The notes: a model not told the origin generated them from the sequence alone. 64,000 nucleotides of DNA from Slackia heliotrinireducens DSM 20476 (GCF_000023885.1 NC_013165.1:1674001-1738000); one strand, 5' to 3'; shown: positions 1 to 9,542, counted from the stretch's first letter. Numbers and translations: made by a program.

Positions 1-433
1 TATAGACGGGAACAACAATGCTCAGTAGTTTCACTGTTTCCATACGATTCAATCCTAATCTCTCGCCCGTTGACCCTGATAGGCCACGAATGGATGCGAC
101 TCGAGACTTACCTAACAGTATCGGCCGATTCCGCAACTCGGCATCACCACAACAATGCAACGGGCTGCTTTTCGAGAGTTTTACTGTACCATTTCTGCCT
201 TCAAACGCATGTATTCATCTTACGCAAGACCCAACCTATATGCACGAATCATACTTGCAGCCTCTATTCGTTTTTGGATTTCCGCTGAAGCACATCCGGT
301 CACAAGGCGATGCGGATTACCAGCCAGGCAAAACGGAATTGCTGTGACATGCCCCGCCATGGAGGGTTTGTTACTACCCCGTAGTGCCCGAACAGCATAA
401 TGACCATACATATTGCAGGCAGGTAGGAGAACA
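1..433. other. Intergenic stretch with no supported gene
   Basis: This left edge is visibly richer in A and T than the rest of the window. Open frames exist (for example 18-347 on the plus strand), but none has a good ribosome binding site, high-GC third-codon bias or a recognisable motif. It probably holds the promoter of the acyltransferase gene and degenerate sequence. I see no convincing repeat or RNA here. Confidence 0.5.
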
Positions 434-1498
434 ATGGACGAATCGCGCTTTGACTTGAACATCATCAGCAAGTACAGGGCACCGCTGTACGGAATCAGCA
501 TTTTCTGGATTATGCTTTTCCACGGGTATGCCAAAGATTTGGTCGATTACTCCTTCGGGCAATCATGGCTGCAGTGGTTCTACGAGTTCATCAAGGTTGG
601 AAACGTCGGTGTCGACATCTTCCTGTTCCTATCGGGCGTATGCCTGTATTTTTCGTTCGTGAAAAACCACGACCACTATGCGTTCATCAAGAAACGGCTG
701 GCTCGGGTATACATCCCCGTTATCGCCGTTTTCTTCATATGGTGGTTCTTCAAGAGCATCATCCAACATAGCGGAGGCTGGACGTATCTGCTCAGCAGAC
801 TCTCCCTTATGCACTTCTGGCTAACGTACGACGCCAGCGTGTGGTTCGTGTCTCTGATCATCATCCTGTACTTCGCTTATCCCTATATCCATGACTTCTT
901 GTTCGCCAAGGGCGCAAACCCCGAAATCCGATGTGTCATCCTGGTGTTGGGCGCGCTGCTCATGAACCACATCCTCGGACGCATCTGGCCGGGATTCTTC
1001 GACGGAACGGAAATCGCCCTCACACGCATTCCCGTGTTCATTATCGGCTGCTGGTTCGGAAAATACGTTTACGAGAAGAAGACGCTCCCCTATAAGAACC
1101 TTTGGATCGCGCTGGCCGTCATCGCGGCCGTCGCATTCATCTACATCTGCTTCCTGGGTGTTCTGCACGGCGTCGTCCGACGCTATTTCTACACGGTCGG
1201 CGGCATCGCTTGGGCATACGTTTGGTCCTTGGCTTTTGCCGGATTGGATCAGCTCCGAGGCGGAAAAGGCGCTTCGTACCTCGGCAGATTCATGGGCTGG
1301 CTGGGCGGCTTCTCCCTGGAGTTGTACGTGTCGCACATCATGCTTAACCAGGTGTATCGCAGCTTCGGCTTCTACAACGAAGGTTGGCTGCCGGGTTATC
1401 TGGTGGTGGTGGCTTTGGCCATCCTGCTTGCATTCGCGGCATATAAGCTGACCGATCCGTTCATAAAGAGAATAAGCGGTAAACCTCGCGCGGCATAA
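434..1498 (+). CDS. Acyltransferase family 3 membrane protein
   Basis: The product is 354 residues and almost entirely hydrophobic, with about ten membrane segments. Its N-terminus has the acyltransferase-3 pattern: an Arg near residue 15, a run of aromatic and aliphatic residues, and a His at about residue 30 in MLFHGY. The family transfers acetyl or other acyl groups onto surface glycans. The ATG at 434 is preferred over the one at 413 because AGGAGA lies six bases upstream. The lack of an SGNH domain makes this the short, membrane-only form. It faces a convergent DHHW/MBOAT pair, so a role in modifying the wall polymer made by the neighbouring genes is likely, but the substrate is unknown. 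Confidence 0.85.
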   Translation: MDESRFDLNIISKYRAPLYGISIFWIMLFHGYAKDLVDYSFGQSWLQWFYEFIKVGNVGVDIFLFLSGVCLYFSFVKNHDHYAFIKKRLARVYIPVIAVFFIWWFFKSIIQHSGGWTYLLSRLSLMHFWLTYDASVWFVSLIIILYFAYPYIHDFLFAKGANPEIRCVILVLGALLMNHILGRIWPGFFDGTEIALTRIPVFIIGCWFGKYVYEKKTLPYKNLWIALAVIAAVAFIYICFLGVLHGVVRRYFYTVGGIAWAYVWSLAFAGLDQLRGGKGASYLGRFMGWLGGFSLELYVSHIMLNQVYRSFGFYNEGWLPGYLVVVALAILLAFAAYKLTDPFIKRISGKPRAA

Positions 1499-1526
1499 GC
1501 CGATCGTCCACACCGAAACGTATTCA

Positions 1527-1568
1527 ACGAGGGCCTTTGCGAAAATGCAATCGCCCTCGTTTTCGTTT
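1527..1568 (+). terminator. Rho-independent terminator of the acyltransferase gene
   Basis: An 8-bp stem (ACGAGGGC with GCCCTCGT) encloses a smaller TTGC/GCAA hairpin and is followed by TTTCGTTT. It sits 29 bases after the acyltransferase stop and just before the convergent DHHW gene. Confidence 0.75.
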
Positions 1569-1573
1569 ATGGG

Positions 1574-2830
1574 TTAGTCCGTCCCAAGGAACCCCGGCGA
1601 CATGCTGTAGATGAAATCCGGCGCATAGGCGTGCCCGAGGACGACCACATGGTCCACATCGTATCGGTCTGCATACCAATCGACGTTGCCGTCCGTCGAT
1701 ACATTGCCAGGCACAATGCAGATGGTGGATTCAAAGTTCAAGGCAATGTAGCGCCTGATAGAGTAGCTCATGGAATCGCCTACGACCAGGCACGTTGTAC
1801 CCTTTTGAGCATTCGGGTTCTCAATCCAAACAGCACCGTTGCCGTAATATTCGGAGTATACGTTCGTCATGTCTATGTCGTTTTCGCCAACCGCACCGTC
1901 CAGATAACCCTGGCGTTTTCCGAGTTCGAACATCTCGCCTTTTCCGGAGTCCGTCAACTTGTAATACCTGTAATCGGAAAAGTCATAGGCGTGGTCAACG
2001 AATGCACTTTGGAACCCCAAATCCAATCCGTTTCGAGCATTCGATCCGTACCAAGCAGGCACAACCTGTATGTGGTCGGCATCGTCCCAGGACACTGGCG
2101 CCCAACCTGATTCCGCCGCCAAGACCCCATACGAGTCGACAGCATAAGGCGCCTGCCAATGATGGTCGTTTCTATACCACGCCTCATCCACAGACATTTC
2201 CAATGGCGCATCGAACACATGCAGGTCGATACTTTCACCCAAAAACCCGCCCCAAAGATCCTCGACCGATTCCTTGTCCATAAGAGGATACCCGCGGACA
2301 TAACCGTACATGGGGTCACGTTCGCTCTGCCGCAGCTGAAGCGTCACGCACACGTCAAACGCCACGTCGGGATGCGACTCCGCTGCAGCGTTCAAAGCGC
2401 CGCACCATGCCTCGACGTGAGCGTATGAAGCGGTACCAGGAAGCTGTATGGGCTGGTGGTATGAGTTGAGCACACCTTCGGACTCAAGCGCGAATACGTC
2501 CGAGCCGAAGAACGTCGGATATGCATCGTATCCGAACGGAACAGCGGCAAGTTTGATCTCGGCCCTCTGAATGCCCGCATTGCATAGCGAGAACTCATCC
2601 TTGAAAGGAAAGGCGTCGGCGGCGTATTGCTCGAAATCCGACTGGAATGAACCGTCATCAAAGGAATCTTCAGCCAAATCATGCAGGGTCAGAAAAGCTC
2701 GCCCCTCGATACTCGACGTCGTCTTGGTTTCGAACCCAGGCAAAAGAAAACCCGCAGCCTGATACAGAACCATACTGCCCATGACCGCCAAAACCGACAC
2801 GATGAATGCTATCGAACGCACCTTCTGCAT
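1574..2830 (-). CDS. DHHW family protein (AlgJ/AlgX-like O-acylation partner)
   Basis: The product is 418 residues, with an N-terminal signal anchor at residues 6-28 and an extracytoplasmic body. A DHHW motif near residue 221 and a GDS motif near residue 346 (VVGDSMSYSIRR) mark the SGNH-like DHHW family, which works with MBOAT proteins to acetylate exported polysaccharides or teichoic acids. The start MQKVRSIAF at 2830 is chosen because longer readings run back into the upstream gene and lack the signal anchor at the N-terminus. It lies eight bases after the MBOAT stop, so the two are one operon. The polymer it acts on is inferred from context. Confidence 0.85.
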   Translation of the reverse strand: MQKVRSIAFIVSVLAVMGSMVLYQAAGFLLPGFETKTTSSIEGRAFLTLHDLAEDSFDDGSFQSDFEQYAADAFPFKDEFSLCNAGIQRAEIKLAAVPFGYDAYPTFFGSDVFALESEGVLNSYHQPIQLPGTASYAHVEAWCGALNAAAESHPDVAFDVCVTLQLRQSERDPMYGYVRGYPLMDKESVEDLWGGFLGESIDLHVFDAPLEMSVDEAWYRNDHHWQAPYAVDSYGVLAAESGWAPVSWDDADHIQVVPAWYGSNARNGLDLGFQSAFVDHAYDFSDYRYYKLTDSGKGEMFELGKRQGYLDGAVGENDIDMTNVYSEYYGNGAVWIENPNAQKGTTCLVVGDSMSYSIRRYIALNFESTICIVPGNVSTDGNVDWYADRYDVDHVVVLGHAYAPDFIYSMSPGFLGTD

Positions 2831-2838
2831 AATGGTCC

Positions 2839-4365
2839 TTAGAACTGGAAATAAATGAACGGGTTGAACGAGCCGGAAATGACCGAAGCCAGACTGGTCA
2901 GGAAAAGCATGACCAGCAGCACATCGACCGCAACGTTCGCCCATGCGAGCAGACGCGCCTGGCTCTTCCCTACCGGCTCCGCTTCCAGCACGCACAGCGA
3001 ATCGGCTTCGTACCTTTCAGGGTTCACAACGCTGATCTTGAGGAAATCGACGAGCTGCCGACCTTCGACCCAAGCCAGGAAACGCTCCTTCACATACGGG
3101 CATATCGGAGTGGACGCTGCGACGCAAATTGCGAACACAACCCAATACTCCCAAACGCCCAGCTCCCAAAACGATGCAGAACCCGTAAGGCCGTACATCC
3201 CGACCAGTGCCTGCCAATACGGCACGAGCTGCGTTGAATCCGTAATCCAAAAGAACGACCAACCGAACACGTAAATGACGATGCAGTACACGTGCTGAAC
3301 CAGTCTGGGCGTTTTCGCCAAACGCATGCCCCAAAGGTACTTCTCGCATATCAGAAGCACGCCGTAGTACACGCCCCACAGCACGTAGTTCCAAGCGGCG
3401 CCGTGCCAAAGGCCGGTAACGGTCCATACAACGGCGATATTGAATATGTGCCTGCTGGTAGTGCATCGGCTGCCGCCCAAAGGGATGTAGATGTAATCGC
3501 GAAAGAACGTCGACAGGCTGATGTGCCAACGACGCCAGAATTCAGTAACCGATGTTGAAATGTAGGGATAATTGAAGTTGCGCAGATACTTGAATCCCAT
3601 CATGCGACCAAGGCCGATGGCCATATCCGAATACCCGCTGAAGTCGAAGAATATCTGGAACGTATAGGCGATCAGACCGCCCCAGGCTCCCACGAACCCG
3701 ATTGCAGAACCGCCCTGGGACAGCATCGAATCGGCGAGTATCGCGCAGGTGTTCGCAAGGAGCACCTTTTTACTCAGGCCCACGACGAAAAGGCGCAACC
3801 CGCTAGCAAAGTCTTCCAGGTTTTCTTTACGGCCTAGAACCTGCTCATGAATGGTGGAGTACCGCACGATGGGCCCGGCGATAAGCTGCGGGAAGCAGGC
3901 GACGTACATTCCCAAAAAGAGAATGTTGCGTTGCGGTTCCACCTGCTTACGGTACACATCGATGACGTATGAGAGGGCTTGCAGCGTGTAAAACGAAATG
4001 CCGATAGGAAGCGGAAGGTTCATGTTTCCGATGACTTCAGCACCCGCAAGCGCATTGATGTTATCTGCCACAAACCCCTGGTATTTGAAGAATCCGATTA
4101 CCAGAACGTTTGCGACGACCGCAATAAACAGCAAGGCTTTTCGTACGCCGACCTTCGAAGAGCCGCCTATCGCAAGCGACAACGCCCAATTCATGAAAAT
4201 GGAAAGCACCATAAGCAAGACGTAGACGGGCTCTCCCCAGGAATAGAACAAGAGCGATGCCACGAGCAGCCACACATTGCGAAGGACCCGCGTTCTACAG
4301 GCAAAGTACACCAGCAGCATGATCGGGCAATAGAACAGCAGAAAAGCAGACGACGAAAATACCAC
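2839..4365 (-). CDS. MBOAT family O-acyltransferase (AlgI/DltB-like)
   Basis: The product is 508 residues and polytopic. It carries the MBOAT signature EFWRRWHISLSTFFRDY near residue 280 and the catalytic-type His in GLWHGAAWNY near residue 322. Members move an acyl group from a cytoplasmic donor across the membrane, for a DHHW or SGNH partner to place on the polymer. The start is a GTG at 4365 with AAAGGG upstream. The gene directly downstream encodes that partner, giving a two-gene unit. An alginate role is unlikely in this setting; wall polymer acetylation fits the neighbours better. Confidence 0.9.
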   Translation of the reverse strand: MVFSSSAFLLFYCPIMLLVYFACRTRVLRNVWLLVASLLFYSWGEPVYVLLMVLSIFMNWALSLAIGGSSKVGVRKALLFIAVVANVLVIGFFKYQGFVADNINALAGAEVIGNMNLPLPIGISFYTLQALSYVIDVYRKQVEPQRNILFLGMYVACFPQLIAGPIVRYSTIHEQVLGRKENLEDFASGLRLFVVGLSKKVLLANTCAILADSMLSQGGSAIGFVGAWGGLIAYTFQIFFDFSGYSDMAIGLGRMMGFKYLRNFNYPYISTSVTEFWRRWHISLSTFFRDYIYIPLGGSRCTTSRHIFNIAVVWTVTGLWHGAAWNYVLWGVYYGVLLICEKYLWGMRLAKTPRLVQHVYCIVIYVFGWSFFWITDSTQLVPYWQALVGMYGLTGSASFWELGVWEYWVVFAICVAASTPICPYVKERFLAWVEGRQLVDFLKISVVNPERYEADSLCVLEAEPVGKSQARLLAWANVAVDVLLVMLFLTSLASVISGSFNPFIYFQF

Positions 4366-4388
4366 GCCGAAAACCCTTTCGATGATGG

Positions 4389-4414
4389 ATTATACGCACA
4401 TGCCAAGCCGTCAA
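4389..4414 (-). promoter_or_regulatory. Possible promoter of the MBOAT-DHHW operon
   Basis: Reading the minus strand there is TATAAT (4389-4394) with TTGACG upstream (4409-4414). The spacer is only 14 bases, so the -35 assignment is doubtful. The rest of the 336-base divergent gap (4366-4701) contains nothing else that I can name. Confidence 0.4.
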
Positions 4415-4701
4415 AACAACAGCTGCGAAATAGTACTGCAAGGCTACTCACGCCCTACATAACCATTGAGGCTCGGCACCCGGTACAAGCAGGCAGTCCA
4501 TCTGCAAAGCGCGCAAGGTAATTCGCATCCACAACAAGGAACGGCAGACAGACTGCCGGCGCCCAATGTGCGCCGACCCAACACGTCTTCTATCGTAATT
4601 CTGAGATTGCGCGAACAGCGTTCGGGCGGGGCTTCATTTGAGTTAGTATTCTGCCACACCACGACTTGATCGCGGCATACCGCTGACTTAAAGGAGCATA
4701 T

Positions 4702-5427
4702 ATGAACTACGCAGGCATTCTGGCGGGCGGAAAAGGCACGCGCATGGGCATTACCGAACGCCCTAAGCAGTTTCTGCGTCTGGGCGCCGAAGAGAAGCCC
4801 ATCATCATCTATACCATCGAAGCCTTTCTGACCTGCAAGGACATCGATCGCATCATCATCGCCACGCCTCTGGCCTGGGTGGAATACACCGAGGTCCTGG
4901 TATACGAGAACTTCGACGAAGAATCCTGCAGCCGCATTACCGTCATCCAAGGCGGCAAAGAGCGCAGCGACTCTCTGGACAACATCTGTACGTACATCGA
5001 AGACACTTGGGGGCTGACCGACGACGACATCCTGGTGAGCCATGACGCCGTTCGCCCCTTCGTCACCCAGCGCATTATCGAAGAAAACGTGCGCTTCGCC
5101 CGAGAAGTCGGGTGCGTCGACACCGTAGTTCCTTCTACGGACACCATCGTCGTCAGCGTCGAAGGCAAGACCATCGACGAGATCCCGCCGCGCAGCCAGT
5201 TCTATCAGGGACAGACGCCGCAGAGCTTCTCGATCAAGGAGTACCTCGAGGCGTACAACGCGCTGACCGATGAGCAGAAGGCCATCCTGACCGACGCCTG
5301 CAAGGTGTATCTGTTCAACAACAAGCCCGTGCACCTGGTCATGGGCGAATACAGCAACATCAAAATCACCACGCCCTACGATATCCATGTTGCCGAAAGC
5401 ATCTTAAGCGAGCGCGGTGCCAAATAG
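4702..5427 (+). CDS. tarI: Ribitol-5-phosphate cytidylyltransferase (TarI/IspD family)
   Basis: The product is 241 residues, the usual length for the IspD/TarI family. It shows the nucleotide-binding start GILAGGKGTRMG (residues 5-16), SHDAVRPF near residue 113 and GQTPQSF near residue 170. TarI makes CDP-ribitol from CTP and ribitol-5-phosphate; IspD makes CDP-methylerythritol. The TarI reading is preferred because a TarJ-like dehydrogenase follows and the whole neighbourhood builds teichoic-acid-type polymers. AAAGGAG lies seven bases before the ATG. A terminator separates it from tarJ, so the two may be transcribed partly independently. Confidence 0.85.
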   Translation: MNYAGILAGGKGTRMGITERPKQFLRLGAEEKPIIIYTIEAFLTCKDIDRIIIATPLAWVEYTEVLVYENFDEESCSRITVIQGGKERSDSLDNICTYIEDTWGLTDDDILVSHDAVRPFVTQRIIEENVRFAREVGCVDTVVPSTDTIVVSVEGKTIDEIPPRSQFYQGQTPQSFSIKEYLEAYNALTDEQKAILTDACKVYLFNNKPVHLVMGEYSNIKITTPYDIHVAESILSERGAK

Positions 5428-5464
5428 GCCCTCGTGGCGGACAGCGTTTAGGACCGAATCGATC

Positions 5465-5498
5465 AGACGCCTGAGCAATTGCGCCCGGGCGTCTTTTT
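5465..5498 (+). terminator. Terminator downstream of tarI
   Basis: A stem AGACGCC/GGCGTCT is followed by five T residues. It lies 38 bases after the tarI stop. Read-through or a second promoter in the following 135 bases would be needed to express tarJ. Confidence 0.7.
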
Positions 5499-5634
5499 CT
5501 CTATGGCGCATCTTTGCCCAATCGGCGGCTGAAACATGCGTGCTTTTGTTGGCAGTCGGGACAAAACGGCACCGTCGAATTACAATGGGCAAAACACGAT
5601 TACCGATACAAGCACACACCCGTAAGGAATGCAT

Positions 5635-6684
5635 ATGCTGAACAATATTTATAGGCTTGAAAGGCCCGAGACCTTCGCGGTCCATACCGAAGAGCTCGTC
5701 GAGACCGAAGGCTACGCCACCATCCGTCCGACCCATCTGGCCATCTGCGCCGCGGACCAGCGCTACTGGTCCGGCAACCGCGACCCGAAGGCCCTCAAGA
5801 AGAAGCTCCCCATGGCGCTTATCCACGAGGGCATCGGCGTTGTCGTGAGCGACTCCACGGGCACGTACGCCCCGGGCACAAAGGTCGTCATGGTGCCGAA
5901 CATGCCCGACCCGGACGACCCCGACAAGCTGAGCAAGGAGAACTACTCCCGCGCGAGCAAGTTCTGCTCCAGCAGCATGGACGGCTTCATGCGCGACTAC
6001 GTCACCATCCCCACCGAGCGCCTGGTGCCCTTCGGCAACAACGTGGATCCCATGGTCGCCGTCATGGCCGAGCTCACGAGCGTGGCCACCAACGCTGTCG
6101 AAGCCTTCAACCAGGTCCGCCATGTGGACCGCAACAACGTCATCGGCATCTGGGGCGACGGCGCCGTGGGATACCTCATGGCCATGGTGCTGCACCAGGA
6201 GTTCCCGGACACGCACCTGATCCTGTTCGGCGCCGACGAGGACAAGATGGCCATGAACGACTTCGTGGACGAGAAGCACAACGTCCGCATCGAGCGCACC
6301 GAGGACCTTCCCGCCGTGGACCACGCCTTCGAATGCGTCGGCGGCGTGGGCGGCTGCACCAGCGCCATCAACCAGATCATCGACCTGATCCGCCCCCAGG
6401 GCGTCATCGGGCTCATGGGCGTGAGCGAGATGCCCGTGCCCATCAACACCCGCATGGTCCTCGAGAAGGGCCTTACGCTGCAGGGCAACTCCCGCAGCAG
6501 CAAGGGCGACTTCGAGCGCGCGGTCGAACTCTTCGCCCGCCCCGAGGTTGCTCGCCAGGTCCGCAAAATCGACAAGGACGTCTTCCCCGTCGCCGGCATC
6601 GACGACGCCCAAGAAGCCTTCCGGTTCGACATGCACAGCCCCTTCAAGACGGTCATGCTCTGGGACACGCCCATTTCGGAATAA
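5635..6684 (+). CDS. tarJ: Ribulose-5-phosphate reductase (TarJ-like alcohol dehydrogenase)
   Basis: The product is 349 residues, a medium-chain dehydrogenase. Near the N-terminus CAADQRYW matches the zinc-site Cys-x-x-Asp region, and HEGIG corresponds to the GHE motif. A Rossmann motif, GDGAVGYLMAM, lies near residue 173. TarJ reduces ribulose-5-phosphate to ribitol-5-phosphate with NADPH, supplying TarI. The ATG at 5635 is favoured over 5629 because AAGGA ends six bases before it and would abut the earlier ATG. The tarI-tarJ order matches known ribitol teichoic acid loci, which supports both calls. Confidence 0.85.
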   Translation: MLNNIYRLERPETFAVHTEELVETEGYATIRPTHLAICAADQRYWSGNRDPKALKKKLPMALIHEGIGVVVSDSTGTYAPGTKVVMVPNMPDPDDPDKLSKENYSRASKFCSSSMDGFMRDYVTIPTERLVPFGNNVDPMVAVMAELTSVATNAVEAFNQVRHVDRNNVIGIWGDGAVGYLMAMVLHQEFPDTHLILFGADEDKMAMNDFVDEKHNVRIERTEDLPAVDHAFECVGGVGGCTSAINQIIDLIRPQGVIGLMGVSEMPVPINTRMVLEKGLTLQGNSRSSKGDFERAVELFARPEVARQVRKIDKDVFPVAGIDDAQEAFRFDMHSPFKTVMLWDTPISE

Positions 6685-6714
6685 CGAACCGTTTACAGCA
6701 CGAAAAGAGATTGC

Positions 6715-8328
6715 ATGAAACTCGCACGGTATTGGTGGGAACGCACCATCCTGTTCCTCGAAGTTGACCCCGCCACGCCCTTTGCGGCCGATGAGAAACT
6801 GTATCTGCAGCTCATTCCTGCAGACGATTCCGAAGCACCCGAACCTTTCGCGGTTGATAACTGCGCACGGATCTCCGACACGGTCATGTCCGTGCGCTTC
6901 CTCATGGGCGTCGCGAACGACCCGGTGCCTGCAGGCACCTACCGTGCCCTTGTGCAGCGCGACGGAGCATTCACGCCCGTCGACGTTTCCGAAATAGGCA
7001 TTCCGCTGCTTTCGCTGGACAACAAGCGCTCAGACGTGTTCCTGTACATTCGTGCCGAATGCTACTATGCAGCCGTCCCCGTCGATCGCGACGGAGAGCT
7101 CGCTTTCAAGGTCACGAGCAAAGCCGCCCCGGGCCACAAGCCTTCGGCCCATTACAGCAACAAGGCCGAAATCGCCGAGAACCATCGGCTCCTGATCCAC
7201 AACTACAAAGCAGGGCTGCTCATCTCGTTCTTCAACTTCTTCAAGAAGACATGCAGGGTCAACCCCAAAAAGATCCTATTCACTTCAGACAGCCGGGCCA
7301 ACCTGTCCGGCAACATGGAGCCACTGTATAAGCGCATGCAGGAACGCGGCATTACCGACAACTACAAGGTCGTGTTCTCGTTTAAAGAGGATGCCGTGCA
7401 TCGCCGCAGTTTGTGGTCGCTCATCAACCTGCATTACCATCTGGCCACGTCGAAGCTCATTTTCTGCGACGACTACCAGTCGATGCTGTACCGCCTGAAC
7501 TATAGGCCCGAACAGCGTCAGATCCAGCTTTGGCACGCATGCGGCCATTTCAAGACGGTCGGATTGGGGCGCATCGGCACGCTTGCAGCCGTCTCGCCTT
7601 TCAACATCAGCCATCGCACCTACACCGACGTCATTGTGGCATCTGACAGCGACGTGCCCATCTACGGTGAAGCCTTCGGCATCCCCGACAACCGCGTGAA
7701 GCCCTTAGGCATCCCCCGCCACGACTGGCTGCTGGACAAGGATTGGCAGGCCGAAAAGAAGAAGACCTTCCAGGAGACCTTCCCCAACGCCGACGGCAAA
7801 CGCGTGGTGGTGTTCGCCCCGACGTTCCGTGGCGAAGGCCGTCGCACCGCCTACTACGATTACGACCTGCTGCAGCCCGAACGGCTGGCGCAGTTCTGCC
7901 GCGAGCACAACCTGTTCTTCATTTTCAAGATGCACCCTTTCGTGCTGCAGGAGCCGCCCATCCCCGCGGGCTGCGACGATGTGTTCGCCAACGGAACGCC
8001 AATTCGCGAGATCAACGACATTCTGCCCAGCACCGACATCCTGATCACGGATTACTCCTCTGTCGTTTATGAAGCGTCGCTTTTGGGCATCCCCACGCTC
8101 TATTACGCCTTCGACAAGGAGGAATACATCAGCGAGCGCGACTTCTACGAGTCCTACGACGATTTCGTCAGCGGCAAGATCGTCTACACCTTCGACGAGC
8201 TGCTCGACGCCATCGCCAACGAGGACTTCGAGCTGGAAAGGCTCCAGGATTTCGTCCGCAAGAACTTCAAGCACATCGACGGTCACGCCTGCGACCGCAT
8301 CATCGACGAAACCATCCTGAAGGCCTAG
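6715..8328 (+). CDS. CDP-glycerol/CDP-ribitol phosphotransferase family (TarL/TagF-like)
   Basis: The product is 537 residues. An N-terminal region of about 170 residues precedes a glycerophosphotransferase domain with WHACGHFKTVG near residue 273, APTFRGEGRR near 365, FKMHPF and the family motif ITDYSSVVYEASLLG near 444. Such enzymes add or polymerise glycerol-phosphate or ribitol-phosphate units on a lipid-linked acceptor at the inner membrane face. It lies 30 bases after tarJ in the same direction, so ribitol-phosphate transfer is the most attractive role. Polymerase and primase cannot be told apart from sequence alone. Confidence 0.85.
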   Translation: MKLARYWWERTILFLEVDPATPFAADEKLYLQLIPADDSEAPEPFAVDNCARISDTVMSVRFLMGVANDPVPAGTYRALVQRDGAFTPVDVSEIGIPLLSLDNKRSDVFLYIRAECYYAAVPVDRDGELAFKVTSKAAPGHKPSAHYSNKAEIAENHRLLIHNYKAGLLISFFNFFKKTCRVNPKKILFTSDSRANLSGNMEPLYKRMQERGITDNYKVVFSFKEDAVHRRSLWSLINLHYHLATSKLIFCDDYQSMLYRLNYRPEQRQIQLWHACGHFKTVGLGRIGTLAAVSPFNISHRTYTDVIVASDSDVPIYGEAFGIPDNRVKPLGIPRHDWLLDKDWQAEKKKTFQETFPNADGKRVVVFAPTFRGEGRRTAYYDYDLLQPERLAQFCREHNLFFIFKMHPFVLQEPPIPAGCDDVFANGTPIREINDILPSTDILITDYSSVVYEASLLGIPTLYYAFDKEEYISERDFYESYDDFVSGKIVYTFDELLDAIANEDFELERLQDFVRKNFKHIDGHACDRIIDETILKA

Positions 8329-8334
8329 TCCCAC

Positions 8335-8400
8335 TGTGTCAGTAGGGACGCATGCAACTGACACATTTTTGTGTCAAAAGGAAACGTCCCTACTGACACA
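8335..8400. repeat. Nested inverted repeat between convergent genes
   Basis: A perfect 16-bp inverted repeat (8335-8350 and 8385-8400, starting TGTGTCAGTAGGGACG) encloses a second hairpin TGACACA-TTTT-TGTGTCA (8359-8376). It fills the gap between two convergent transferase genes and could fold in both transcripts as a terminator-like structure, although no good T-run follows either outer arm. Confidence 0.85.
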
Positions 8401-8417
8401 TTTCAAGGATAGGTTCG

Positions 8418-9530
8418 TTATACGTGTTTCAGGATTTCCGAGGCTATGCGCGAAGACGAGCCTGGGGTGCAGCCGTCGAGATAGGACATCAGGTCGTCCT
8501 GCAACTCGTCGTACGCCGTTTGCGGCAGGTTGTGAACCTTGTCGGCCAATTCGGAAACGCTCATGGCCATGGTGGCAGGATGATCCTCGGGGAAGTCCCG
8601 AATGAAACCCACCCGCTGCTTGTAGTCCTCGATGTCAGGCGTCAGGAACAACACCTTCTTACCCAGAAGCGCCGCCTCGAAAATAATGGACGAATAGTCC
8701 GTCACCACAAAATCCGACCGCTTCATGAGCTCGATCGTCGGCGTGGACCCCTTCGTTCCACCGGACAGAAGCTTGCTGACGGGGTGCGCCGAGAAGATAA
8801 CCTCGATGGAATCGTCGTCGGCAAAGGCCTCCTGAATCTCCTTGAACGTGGCCTCGACAGTACCCTGCTTGTTCTCCAGGGTGGGCGCATACAGAATGCG
8901 CGTCACCGATCCGTCGTCGACCAGAGCCTCTTCGTCTTCGGGGTCGAACTTCGGCGGCTCTAACACGCTGTCGGCACGCGGAAGGCCCAGCGGCAGGAAC
9001 CTGGACGCCGGGTATCCGAAAGCCGGACCCACGATTTCGGACGTCTTCGTACCCGATGAGACGATGGCGTCGTAGTTGCGATGCATGCATAGGATGCGCG
9101 CCTGATCTTCGGAATGGCCGCCCGGCTGCCCCACCGTCATGAGAGAGAACTTCTTGAAACCGCCCAGCGCATGCCACAGTTGCAGCACCCACACCTCCTG
9201 GCGCAGGTTGGGAATGCACACCGCCGGCACGTAGCCGTCCACCACGATGACCGTGGATGTGGCGGCGTAGCGCAGCTGGGTCAGCATGAAGAAGCCGTTC
9301 TCGACAAAAGCCCGCAACGAGTGGTCGTCGCGCTTGCAAAGCACCACGATGTCCAAATCAGGGCGCTTCCTGAGCAGCTCCTCCTTCAAAAGGCGCATGT
9401 CCAACGCAAGCTTCTTGCTGTTGGACTGCCGCGACATCATGACCACACGATGCCTCAGCGGAAGCACCGTGTACATGGCGTATACAGCCCGAATGCCCCA
9501 GCGGGCGATCCAATACAGAACCTTCTTCAT
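8418..9530 (-). CDS. CDP-glycerol glycerophosphotransferase family protein
   Basis: The product is 370 residues and close to a minimal catalytic domain. Visible motifs are QLWHALGGFKKFSL, YAPTLENKQG, FSAHPVSKLL and VTDYSSIIFEAALLGK, in the order and spacing of the TagB/TagF family. The N-terminus (residues 1-30) is amphipathic or membrane-associated. It probably attaches or extends glycerol-phosphate units. It lies 12 bases downstream of tagD, which makes CDP-glycerol, so glycerol-phosphate is the likely donor moiety. The ATG at 9530 has no strong ribosome binding site and may depend on coupling with tagD. Confidence 0.88.
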   Translation of the reverse strand: MKKVLYWIARWGIRAVYAMYTVLPLRHRVVMMSRQSNSKKLALDMRLLKEELLRKRPDLDIVVLCKRDDHSLRAFVENGFFMLTQLRYAATSTVIVVDGYVPAVCIPNLRQEVWVLQLWHALGGFKKFSLMTVGQPGGHSEDQARILCMHRNYDAIVSSGTKTSEIVGPAFGYPASRFLPLGLPRADSVLEPPKFDPEDEEALVDDGSVTRILYAPTLENKQGTVEATFKEIQEAFADDDSIEVIFSAHPVSKLLSGGTKGSTPTIELMKRSDFVVTDYSSIIFEAALLGKKVLFLTPDIEDYKQRVGFIRDFPEDHPATMAMSVSELADKVHNLPQTAYDELQDDLMSYLDGCTPGSSSRIASEILKHV

Positions 9531-9542
9531 GCGTTTGGCTCG

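Noticed and set aside
18-347. Plus-strand open frame of 109 codons at the left edge
   Set aside because: No ribosome binding site, atypical composition and no motif; treated as non-coding.
5404-6636. Long minus-strand open frame of 410 codons opposite tarJ
   Set aside because: Its composition (Val, Ala, Asp and His runs) is that of an antisense shadow of a high-GC gene, and tarJ is well supported on the other strand.
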